58,613 nucleotides of DNA from a virus: positions 1 through 58,613 of the IMG/VR virus record IMGVR_UViG_3300030102_005973. One strand, written 5' to 3'. Below, piece after piece: positions 44,866 to 50,556 of this stretch. The notes below the pieces were generated by a model that was not told the origin of the DNA, did no database searches, and saw only the letters and a list, made by a program, of their open reading frames with translations. Both the position numbers and the translations under genes were made by a program. Each line of letters opens with the position of its first letter. Within the stretch, counting starts at the first letter, position 1.

Positions 44866-45156
44866 CTAATATTTTCCTTGCCTATTTTTGGGAGAACTTT
44901 TTGTAGATCCTCCTGGACCAGCCCATAATTTTTTACAGGACCAATATCTTGCCGTTAGCTTAGATTTTGCTGTGCCACATTTATGTCTAGCCCTAAATGA
45001 TTTTCTCGCTGCCGAGGAATAATTATGACCATAACCCGTTGCGCCAAAATGAATAAGCTTTTCTTTACCCCCCTCGCAGGCTTTTACCATTTTTTTCTTA
45101 CCTGCCCGGTCGCTTTTCATCACGACATTGCATTTCATTTTAGATTTATCAGCCAT
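44866..45156 (-). CDS. Conserved small basic viral protein (IHFGATGYGHN type)
   Basis: 96 residues. It has CNVVMKSDRAGKKKMVKACE, then KLIHFGATGYGHNYSSAARK, SFRARHKCGTAKSKLTARYW and SCKKLWAGPGGSTKSSPKNR. This resembles a small protein family shared by phages and giant viruses (DUF5754-like by memory) with a conserved RARHxC...YWSCKKLW region. The cysteines (four to five) suggest a metal or redox site. It overlaps its upstream neighbour by 1 bp. Confidence 0.75.
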   Translation of the reverse strand: MADKSKMKCNVVMKSDRAGKKKMVKACEGGKEKLIHFGATGYGHNYSSAARKSFRARHKCGTAKSKLTARYWSCKKLWAGPGGSTKSSPKNRQGKY

Positions 45157-45398
45157 TATGCATTTCTTACTTTTGCCGCTCTAGTATTTGATACAACTGT
45201 TTTGCCTCTGGAACCTTCTCGCTTTTTTTTGCGAGCGGTAGCTGCAAGTTGACGTTTTGATAAACGCCTGGCTTTGGCTAAGGGTAAACATCTGTCAGGG
45301 TTCTTTTTGTCTTTGCTAGTTCCACACGGACCTTTGATAGTTCCGTCTGTGCCTATTCGAACCCATTTTTGTTCTCGCCATTTTTTTAATTCACCCAT
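45156..45398 (-). CDS. Conserved small basic viral protein (DUF5872-like)
   Basis: 80 residues: KKWREQKWVRIGTDGTIKGP, then CGTSKDKKNPDRCLPLAKAR and a lysine/arginine-rich second half. The pattern WVRIGTxGxIxGPCGTSKxxxxPxRCLP matches the DUF5872-type proteins found in phages and large DNA viruses. The function is unknown, with probable DNA or virion association. It starts 1 bp after the previous stop. Confidence 0.75.
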   Translation of the reverse strand: MGELKKWREQKWVRIGTDGTIKGPCGTSKDKKNPDRCLPLAKARRLSKRQLAATARKKKREGSRGKTVVSNTRAAKVRNA

Positions 45399-45533
45399 TT
45401 ACTTATTCATTGTTGCACCAGCTATTCTGTCAGCTTGAGTTGGGTTTGGGTTGTTGTCAATGCCAGCTTTCACGCTGAGCATGCCAAAAGAAACTCTTTT
45501 TTTCTTTCGACTTTTTTTATCCATTTTACTCAT
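45399..45533 (-). CDS. Tiny basic protein of the cascade
   Basis: 44 residues: DKKSRKKKRVSFGMLSVKAG followed by IDNNPNPTQADRIAGATMNK. A basic N-terminus and a small polar C-terminus. It overlaps the upstream CDGSH-like gene by 4 bp (ATGA). The IDxNPxPTxADRIAGA type C-terminus looks conserved among phages, but I cannot name a family. Confidence 0.65.
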   Translation of the reverse strand: MSKMDKKSRKKKRVSFGMLSVKAGIDNNPNPTQADRIAGATMNK

Positions 45534-45616
45534 AACAATTTATTTAAGTGCGATCCATCACAAAAGCCATCTGTATTAGATGTATTTCCGCATGCGCACA
45601 TCGGTTTCTTTTTCAT
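45530..45616 (-). CDS. 28-residue CDGSH-like iron-sulfur or zinc mini-protein
   Basis: MKKKPMCACGNTSNTDGFCD then GSHLNKLL. Cysteines 7, 9 and 19 and histidine 23 reproduce the three-Cys one-His ligand set and the literal CDGSH signature of the CDGSH 2Fe-2S family. There is one extra residue between the second and third cysteine compared with the usual spacing of eight. At 28 residues it is essentially just the metal loop. It overlaps both neighbours by 4 bp (ATGA), which supports that it is translated. Cofactor binding is inferred. Confidence 0.65.
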   Translation of the reverse strand: MKKKPMCACGNTSNTDGFCDGSHLNKLL

Positions 45617-45735
45617 TTCTTTTTACTTTTATTCATTGATTTTAGCATTCTGTCTATTTTAACCGCTTGGCCTTTGTGCATAGCAGAAGCCTTCTTTAGT
45701 TGAGAAGCTATTTCTCTTAATTTTTTTGCGTCCAT
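45613..45735 (-). CDS. Tiny basic helical protein of the cascade
   Basis: 40 residues: DAKKLREIASQLKKASAMHK then GQAVKIDRMLKSMNKSKKK. An amphipathic lysine-rich helix of the kind seen in small phage virion or DNA-binding peptides. The start overlaps the upstream stop by 1 bp (TAATG) and the end overlaps the CDGSH-like start by 4 bp. Confidence 0.65.
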   Translation of the reverse strand: MDAKKLREIASQLKKASAMHKGQAVKIDRMLKSMNKSKKK

Positions 45736-45890
45736 TATCTTTTACTTTTTTTTGCGTAGTTAGGGTCTTTACAATACTTGCTTGCAGCCATATTCGCATA
45801 GGCTGATGGATATGTGTCAAAGGTACGCTTTGCCCAGGCAATTCCTGCTGGGCAAATTTTATTACCTTTTGTGCGTCCTTTCTTAGCCAT
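45735..45890 (-). CDS. Small basic protein of the cascade with paired cysteines
   Basis: 51 residues: KKGRTKGNKICPAGIAWAKR, TFDTYPSAYANMAASKYCKD, then a lysine-rich tail. The pattern KICPAGIAWAKRTFDxYPSAYAN is familiar from small phage proteins of unknown function. Two cysteines lie about 27 residues apart. It is coupled on both sides through TAATG overlaps. Confidence 0.75.
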   Translation of the reverse strand: MAKKGRTKGNKICPAGIAWAKRTFDTYPSAYANMAASKYCKDPNYAKKSKR

Positions 45891-46042
45891 TAGTATCCAG
45901 ACTTTGTTTTTTTCTCCATTCCATAACCCGGATTGTATGAAATTTTTCCTTTCATCATTTTTGAAAATGAATCGGCTTGTGCTTTCCCTACAGCATTGTA
46001 AGGAAATACTCTTGTCATGTTTTTAGTTTTTACTGTCGGCAT
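45890..46042 (-). CDS. Small basic protein of the cascade
   Basis: 50 residues: VKTKNMTRVFPYNAVGKAQA then DSFSKMMKGKISYNPGYGME. Basic, Gly- and Tyr-containing; no family recognised. It shares its TAA/ATG junction with the next gene. The MTRVFPYNAVGKAQAD pattern may be a conserved small virion protein. Confidence 0.65.
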   Translation of the reverse strand: MPTVKTKNMTRVFPYNAVGKAQADSFSKMMKGKISYNPGYGMEKKTKSGY

Positions 46043-46053
46043 GATTAAAATAT

Positions 46054-46170
46054 TTAAAGGTTAACAATTTCCCATCGCTCTCCCGTCCAAACTCTTTTTG
46101 TTTTTGGGGGTGATGGTTTTTCTTTTTTAGGTGCAGCTTTTTTTGGTGCTGCTTTTTTAGCTTTAGCCAT
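46054..46170 (-). CDS. Histone-H1-like lysine/alanine/proline-rich peptide
   Basis: 38 residues: AKAKKAAPKKAAPKKEKPSP then PKTKRVWTGERWEIVNL. The repeated AAPKK units resemble histone H1/HU C-terminal tails, while the last 15 residues are a small folded-looking W...RWE element. This suggests DNA condensation or a linker that tethers the C-terminal element to DNA. It is first in the tiny-gene cascade. Confidence 0.65.
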   Translation of the reverse strand: MAKAKKAAPKKAAPKKEKPSPPKTKRVWTGERWEIVNL

Positions 46171-46203
46171 AATTATTGATTTAAATTAGAATTATATTGT
46201 TTG

Positions 46204-46599
46204 TTACTTTTGTTCTTTCTTTTTGTTTTTCAATTCAAAGTATATGCCAGCAATTGAAAGCTTGTCCACTATTTCTTTCTGCATCTCAATAAGCATCCCT
46301 TCTAGTTCATCTTTCTGACGTATCAGTTGATGTACCTGACCATTCAGCTTTTCATTTGCGCTTTTCAACTCTTGTACTTCATTAGGGTTCCTTCCAATTA
46401 TCGTAAATAGAATTACAGATAAAGATCCTGAGATTACACCTACAATCGAAACAAACAAATCTTTGTTTTCAGTAGGTATTTGATGAAAGGACAAAAAGAA
46501 AAGAAGTCCTATCACCACTATGAATATCCCAAGAGCCCCAACGTAATTTCTAATTTCTTTGGCAATATCTTTTTGCATGGGTATAAATTTTTTCCACAT
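46204..46599 (-). CDS. Two-span membrane protein with C-terminal coiled coil
   Basis: 131 residues. Spans are at about 22-41 (GALGIFIVVIGLLFFLSF) and 48-68 (FVSIVGVISGSLSVILFTII), followed by a coiled coil (LKSANEKLNGQVHQLIRQKD) to the C-terminus with a lysine-rich end. It could be a holin-like or superinfection-exclusion protein. It lies between the GroES gene and the tiny-gene cascade. A TAACTTTG -7-like element lies about 20 bp upstream at 46617-46624. Confidence 0.55.
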   Translation of the reverse strand: MWKKFIPMQKDIAKEIRNYVGALGIFIVVIGLLFFLSFHQIPTENKDLFVSIVGVISGSLSVILFTIIGRNPNEVQELKSANEKLNGQVHQLIRQKDELEGMLIEMQKEIVDKLSIAGIYFELKNKKKEQK

Positions 46600-46616
46600 T
46601 AATAAATATCTTTATA

Positions 46617-46624
46617 CAAAGTTA
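46617..46624 (-). promoter_or_regulatory. Possible -7 element upstream of the two-span membrane gene
   Basis: The minus strand reads TAACTTTG, matching TAnnTTTG, 17 bp before the ATG at 46599. A TTG occurs 24 bp further upstream (46649-46651), slightly far for the -33 element. It lies in the gap between two diverging genes. Confidence 0.35.
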
Positions 46625-46638
46625 TAAAATTAAATCTA

Positions 46639-47088
46639 ATGAATATTTCAAGGCAAAGAGACTTCCTCAAATACTGGAGAGTCATACGATACTTCGTAAT
46701 GAGAAAGTACAATGTAAACACCCAGGAGCTTGACATGCTCCTGTTTTTGTATAGCGAAGAATACTTTAATGTCGACAAGTTCAAAGAGTTCAACTCAGTG
46801 CTAGGGTGGAATAAGAATCGTTTTAACAAACTAAAGAAGGAGGGTTGGATTGAAACAATAAAACCTTACCGGTTCGGTGGCCCAAAGGCTTTGTATGGCC
46901 TTTCATATAAAACACTAAGAATGATTGGATCTATATATGATTTACTAGAAGGGAAACCAATACCAACGTCAAAGTCAAAGAACCCTATCTTTTTGGCCAA
47001 GGCTGGATACTCAGATAAAGTTTACAGAAAACAAATTTTAAAAATGAACGAGGCTATACGACAACGACAATATCCGATTCCCGAATAA
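46639..47088 (+). CDS. Winged-helix-type DNA-binding protein
   Basis: 149 residues and the only plus-strand gene inside the late block. It starts ISRQRDFLKYWRVIRYFVMR and continues with QELDMLLFLYSEEYFN, NSVLGWNKNRFNKLKKEGWI and LYGLSYKTLRMIGSIYDLL, a helix-turn-helix plus wing layout like MarR/PadR-type regulators. I recall similar proteins in marine flavophages. It is a plausible switch regulator for the adjacent late genes. Its leader ATTAAATCTAAT before ATG is the shared leader. The last 35 bp overlap the convergent groES-like gene. Confidence 0.75.
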   Translation: MNISRQRDFLKYWRVIRYFVMRKYNVNTQELDMLLFLYSEEYFNVDKFKEFNSVLGWNKNRFNKLKKEGWIETIKPYRFGGPKALYGLSYKTLRMIGSIYDLLEGKPIPTSKSKNPIFLAKAGYSDKVYRKQILKMNEAIRQRQYPIPE

Positions 47089-47311
47089 TAGTAAATGGTT
47101 CATCATGTATAAGCATAGTATAACCCGCGCGTTTGTCGTAGTATATCTCACTATCTTTCTCGATAGCTACAACTTCAGTACCTATTGCAACGATCCTTCC
47201 CTTCTTATAGCGAAGTTGGTTGGCGTCTTCAGCAGAAAGCAAAAGTCCCGATGAGGTTTTAAGCTCCTCATCAATAGTTTTTATTACTACATATTTACCG
47301 ATTGGTTTCAT
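47054..47311 (-). CDS. groES: GroES-like co-chaperonin
   Basis: 85 residues. It starts KPIGKYVVIKTIDEELKTSS and continues GLLLSAEDANQLRYKKGRIV, then VVAIEKDSEIYYDKRAGYTM and a C-terminal ESDIVVVV. The barrel strands and the mobile-loop position (SSGLLLSAED) of Cpn10 are recognisable. It is shorter than the host protein by about 10 residues. It follows groEL with a 4-bp ATGA overlap and probably caps the phage-encoded chaperonin during capsid assembly. Confidence 0.85.
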   Translation of the reverse strand: MKPIGKYVVIKTIDEELKTSSGLLLSAEDANQLRYKKGRIVAIGTEVVAIEKDSEIYYDKRAGYTMLIHDEPFTIIRESDIVVVV

Positions 47312-48900
47312 TGGCTATCATATGTACGCGCCATAGTTACAATGGCGTTGGTTGATAATATTGAAACTGCCACAGATACAGCATTTTGAAGGGCAGTACG
47401 TGTAACTTTAAGCGGGTCTATAATTCCCATCTCAATCATATCGCCGGTTTTCCCAGTTTTTACATCAAGCCCGTGGCCTGTTTTATCTAAGAAATCAGGC
47501 GAAAAATCACTTCCAGCGTTTTGCAGTATCTGAGTCATAGGCGCTTGCAGCGCCTCCATCATGATCGCGTAAGCGATCGATTTTTTATTTTGATATTTTA
47601 TATCCTCAGCGGCCTCCCATAGTGCAAGCCCACCACCTGGCAGGATACCCTCAAGTAGTGCTGAACGAACCGCGCATACCGCATCATCAACCCGATCATA
47701 TAGCTCTTTCTGTTCTAGGTCAGTGTTACCACCTACGTTTATTACACCTATTCCACCGGTTAGTGACGCTATTCTAGACATAATAAAATCTTTGTCAGCC
47801 TTTTTAGTAGTTATCTTATGTGCATCCCACAGTTCTTCAACTCTTTTGTCAATGTCATCTTGACGAACTTTGTCCTCATTTTTTAGAATTATAGTGCTAT
47901 CTTTCCCCACTATTACCTTTGATGCTCTACCGAGATCTTTGAAAGTCATAAGACTTAGGTCATCACCTGTACTTTCAGAAAAATAAGTAGCACCTACCGA
48001 AAGAGCGATGTCATGCATCAGCTCGTGGCGTTTGTAACCAAAATTGGGAGGTATAATGGTACAAAGTTTCAGATTGTTCTTCATGACGTTTGCCGCCAAC
48101 GTGTTTGTTACGTTTTGAGAACACGGTGCTACTATTAATAGTTTTTTGTTCTCAGCGATTATTGGCTTTAGAACATTCTCAATCGATAGAATATTATTTA
48201 TATCAGAGTCAGATACCAAGACATAGGCGTCCTCAAGTATACACTCATCCTTTTTGTGGTTGTTTATAAACAGGTGGCTTGAGTATCCGCGATCAACTTT
48301 TATACCCTGGGTAGTCTCAAATGTGGTATCAGAAGTTTGGCTTTTCTCAACCGTTACAATACCGTTCTTGCCAACTGACTTGTAAGTGTCCGCTATAATT
48401 TTCCCTATCTCACTGTCATTGTTTGATGATATGGTCGCCACATCCAAAAGCTTCTTCTCACTTACAGGCTTTGACTTTTTACGAAGTTTGTCAACCACCT
48501 TCTCAGTGACTTTGACTAGCTCTCTCAATATCTCAGTCTTGTTATCTTTTGGCCCGATCATCTGAGTACCATGATCGACAAGTGCCCTGGTAAGTACAAT
48601 AGCTGTTGTGGTGCCATCACCCGCAATACTAGCGGTTCGCTCCGCAGCCTCCTTCATCATTTGCACCGACAGGTTCTCAACTGGATCAAGAAGCTGGATG
48701 CTTTTAGCTACTGTTACACCGTCTTTGGTAACAGTAATCCCATGGGTGTGATTAGGTGACTCAATCAAAACAGTATTTCCCATTGGACCTAATGTACTGC
48801 CAACTGCGCTTGCTAATTTATTTATACCTGATGTAAGTTTGTCTCTGCCGTCTTTGCCAAAGTGCAGATCCTTTGGTGAATATCCTCCCGTTTCATTCAT
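47308..48900 (-). CDS. groEL: GroEL-like chaperonin
   Basis: 530 residues. It has GINKLASAVGSTLGPMGNTV, the ATP-binding loop TKDGVTVAK and AGDGTTTA (about residues 93-100). The chain continues with ISSNNDSEIGKI, GKNGIVTVEKSQ, LTGGIGVINVGGNTD and GILPGGGLALWEA, then FLDKTGHGLDVKTGK. These are the equatorial and apical blocks of group I chaperonins. The Gly-Gly-Met tail of host GroEL is absent. It probably folds capsid or tail proteins, as with other phage chaperonins. It has a good promoter upstream (48931-48962). Confidence 0.95.
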   Translation of the reverse strand: MNETGGYSPKDLHFGKDGRDKLTSGINKLASAVGSTLGPMGNTVLIESPNHTHGITVTKDGVTVAKSIQLLDPVENLSVQMMKEAAERTASIAGDGTTTAIVLTRALVDHGTQMIGPKDNKTEILRELVKVTEKVVDKLRKKSKPVSEKKLLDVATISSNNDSEIGKIIADTYKSVGKNGIVTVEKSQTSDTTFETTQGIKVDRGYSSHLFINNHKKDECILEDAYVLVSDSDINNILSIENVLKPIIAENKKLLIVAPCSQNVTNTLAANVMKNNLKLCTIIPPNFGYKRHELMHDIALSVGATYFSESTGDDLSLMTFKDLGRASKVIVGKDSTIILKNEDKVRQDDIDKRVEELWDAHKITTKKADKDFIMSRIASLTGGIGVINVGGNTDLEQKELYDRVDDAVCAVRSALLEGILPGGGLALWEAAEDIKYQNKKSIAYAIMMEALQAPMTQILQNAGSDFSPDFLDKTGHGLDVKTGKTGDMIEMGIIDPLKVTRTALQNAVSVAVSILSTNAIVTMARTYDSQ

Positions 48901-48930
48901 AAAATTTAATTTGATTAGATTAGATTACCA

Positions 48931-48962
48931 CAAATATAAAAACTAAGTTGAGATTTTGCAAA
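48931..48962 (-). promoter_or_regulatory. Bacteroidetes-type promoter of groEL and the late block
   Basis: On the minus strand a -33 element TTTG (48959-48962) is followed by a 20-bp spacer and a -7 element TATATTTG (48931-48938), both full matches to the Bacteroidetes primary sigma consensus TTTG-N19/20-TAnnTTTG. The groEL ATG lies about 30 bp downstream after an AATCTAATCTAATCAAAT leader. Confidence 0.75.
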
Positions 48963-49252
48963 TGACAAAAATGTTGGTTTCTATCCGCTATACTTGATAT
49001 ATATATTTTCTTATTTTATTTATATTTTACTTTTCTCACGCGAGGATAATTAACATTTTCAACACTAACATTGATAATCAGTAAGTTAGATATAAAAAAA
49101 CAACACGTATTCAACACTGTTTGTGTTAATTATCAACACAACTACCTGTTTTGCCAATCAATAAACCAAATGAAAAAAATTATGATTAAGGTGATGTAAT
49201 AATCTTCTAGATGAAAATCCATATTTTCGACACTTTAGTGTTAATTTATGTA
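48963..49252. repeat. Intergenic region with three TTC(A/G)ACACT operator- or iteron-like repeats
   Basis: The region between the groEL promoter and the 49313 gene terminator holds no gene. It contains TTCAACACT at 49058-49066, 49110-49118 and, as TTCGACACT, at 49226-49234, each followed within 5 bp by a TGATAAT or TGTTAAT half. Two copies contain inverted repeats: TTGTGTT/AACACAA (49121-49141, 7-bp arms) and ACACT-TT-AGTGT (49230-49241). Related TTCGACAC and TTCAACA words recur at about 56925-57030. Possible operators of a regulator or iterons of an origin. Confidence 0.55.
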
Positions 49253-49281
49253 ACAAAAAAAAGGCTACAATTAAGTAGCCT
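49253..49281 (-). terminator. Rho-independent terminator of the 49313-49531 gene
   Basis: A perfect 7-bp stem (AGGCTAC at 49262-49268 against GTAGCCT at 49275-49281) with a 6-nt loop. It is followed on the minus strand by eight T, about 30 bp after the stop codon of the gene at 49313. Confidence 0.85.
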
Positions 49282-49312
49282 CTTTCTCAAGATAATTAAC
49301 CAACTAAAAAAA

Positions 49313-49531
49313 TTATCCAAACAAATCTCTTATTTCATCACGCATCTTTGCGCGCTCGATACCATCAGATATCATTTGTACTGCCTGATCTTGCTTCATC
49401 CTCTTCTTCGTTACAGCAGCCATCTCCAATCCAGTCATCGCATTTGGACGATCATTAATTAATCTTCCATTCATAACATATAGTCCCTCGACCATGTCAC
49501 TCTTTTTTCTGTCTCTACTTAATTTTTTCAT
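49313..49531 (-). CDS. Small regulatory-region protein
   Basis: 72 residues, basic N-terminus (KKLSRDRKKSDMVEGLYVMN) and an amphipathic helical C-terminus (AAVTKKRMKQDQAVQMISDG, then IERAKMRDEIRDLF). It is a single-gene transcript with its own terminator, in the gap between early and late blocks. This is a typical place for a small transcription regulator, but no helix-turn-helix is clear. Confidence 0.65.
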   Translation of the reverse strand: MKKLSRDRKKSDMVEGLYVMNGRLINDRPNAMTGLEMAAVTKKRMKQDQAVQMISDGIERAKMRDEIRDLFG

Positions 49532-50062
49532 AACCTTTTATTGTTATACTTATTAATCCAATATAAATAACTAGCTCTGACCAGTTGTGATACTTATCCC
49601 TTTCGAAATACGACCAGCCTAAAGCAAATCCTACTCTGAGCCTGTTGTATAATTCTAGAGTATAAGTCATTACCCCAAAGATACAAATTATTTAGATACA
49701 CGGAACCATTGTATTATACTACGTGTGTCAGGCAAACTGCACAAAAAAAAACTCAAAATTTTTTCGGGGGGTGGGGGTCGCATTGCGTCTCGCATCTCAG
49801 ATTTTTTGTCGTTTTATCTGCAACCTTCCCCTGCCAACCAAGGGTCGACCAGTACAGGATCAAACGTTTTACGTTTATTCCTCGCAAAGTTTAAGAAAAA
49901 ACGAACGCTCACTTCGTTCGCGTAATCCCTCCAGAAAGCAAATCAAAGTCTAATTAAAATAGGAAAAATCGAATCAAGGGATCCCTTGTTCCCTCCGTAG
50001 GGGATCCCATGTTCAGATTGGGAACAAAAACTATCCCCAACAAACAAATATTTTCATGAGCA
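49532..50062. other. Noncoding region with GC-rich tracts and inverted repeats
   Basis: No convincing gene. It holds a TATCTTTG -7-like element on the minus strand at 49676-49683. Two G runs follow (49766-49771 and 49773-49777). Inverted repeats are AAACGT-TTT-ACGTTT (49862-49876) and CGAACG-N7-CGTTCG (49902-49920). A perfect 14-bp palindrome with GGGATCCC at its core lies at 49975-49988, with GGGATCCC again at 50001-50008. Overlapping short frames around 49709-49953 exist in all three phases, so they are not credible genes. Candidate origin, packaging site or small RNA locus. Confidence 0.5.
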
Positions 50063-50098
50063 TTTGATGATATTCTCATTATTATTTCATATATTTAC
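50063..50098 (+). promoter_or_regulatory. Possible Bacteroidetes promoter of the plus-strand operon
   Basis: TTTG at 50063-50066 and TATATTTA at 50090-50097, separated by 23 bp, slightly longer than the usual 19-20. The octamer differs from TAnnTTTG at the last base. A start about 6 bp downstream would give a leader of about 75 nt before the ATG at 50180, carrying the hairpin at 50133-50159. Confidence 0.4.
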
Positions 50099-50132
50099 AC
50101 CATGAGAGACAAACAACATACTGAAATCAAAC

Positions 50133-50159
50133 GTAACTCACTCACTCTCAGTGAGTTAC
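50133..50159 (+). promoter_or_regulatory. Perfect 10-bp leader hairpin before the first early gene
   Basis: GTAACTCACT (50133-50142) pairs perfectly with AGTGAGTTAC (50150-50159) around a 7-nt loop. It ends 20 nt before the ATG at 50180. It has no T tract, so it is not a terminator; it could control translation or protect the mRNA 5' end. If translation starts at 50102 instead, it would be inside the coding region. Confidence 0.6.
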
Positions 50160-50179
50160 CTAACTTAAACCCTATAAAA

Positions 50180-50491
50180 ATGAAAGCAAAGTATTACTAC
50201 ATTGATTATTCAAGTGAAACCAAAACTTATGACGTCATAGATTGTACTGATCCAGTTGACCAACCAATTGTTGGAAGTTTTGCTTATGAGGAAAATGCAA
50301 TCAAATTCCACCAAAAATTAAGACGCAATGAAGTATGGAAAAGAATGATATCAAAGATGTCAACAGAAGAAATTCAAACAAGATGCATTTTAGTTACAGC
50401 GTCACAAAAACAAGGTTTAGGTGATTCGGAAGAAAACGATACTTTTTACAATTTGTTAAATCACGAATATCACCTTAGACTTGAAGATTAA
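50180..50491 (+). CDS. Hypothetical protein, first gene of the ribozyme-containing operon
   Basis: 103 residues from the ATG at 50180 (KAKYYYIDYSSETKTYDVID). An upstream in-frame ATG at 50102 would add 26 polar residues but would place a perfect hairpin inside the gene, so I prefer 50180. It has a mixed alpha/beta pattern with a helical middle (AIKFHQKLRRNEVWKRMISK) and an acidic C-terminus. No family recognised. Its last codon and stop (GAT TAA) form the 5' strand of stem I of the hammerhead ribozyme at 50486-50539. Confidence 0.65.
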   Translation: MKAKYYYIDYSSETKTYDVIDCTDPVDQPIVGSFAYEENAIKFHQKLRRNEVWKRMISKMSTEEIQTRCILVTASQKQGLGDSEENDTFYNLLNHEYHLRLED

Positions 50492-50539
50492 CTGATGAGG
50501 ATTCAATATCCGAAACTATCCGAAAGGATAGTCTTAATC
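50486..50539 (+). ncRNA. Type I hammerhead self-cleaving ribozyme
   Basis: All parts are present in order. Stem I 5' strand GATTAA (50486-50491); core CTGATGA (50492-50498); stem II GGAT/ATCC with loop TCAAT (50499-50511); core GAAA (50512-50515). Stem III is ACTATCC/GGATAGT capped by a GAAA tetraloop (50515-50532). Then C17 at 50533 and stem I 3' strand TTAATC (50534-50539). The A15.1-U16.1 pair and G10.1-C11.1 pair are present. The predicted cut is after C50533, leaving a 5'-OH RNA that starts 23 nt before the ArdC-like ATG. Stem I is open to the transcript, so this is type I. Confidence 0.9.
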
Positions 50540-50556
50540 AACAAAAATTATTAATT

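Noticed and set aside
49766-49777. G-quadruplex
   Set aside because: Only two G runs are present close together; a four-run quadruplex would need splitting them, so the claim is weak.
49709-49953. Three overlapping plus-strand frames of 61-76 codons
   Set aside because: All three phases are open at once in a G-rich, palindrome-containing stretch, with no typical A-rich leader and no protein-like pattern.
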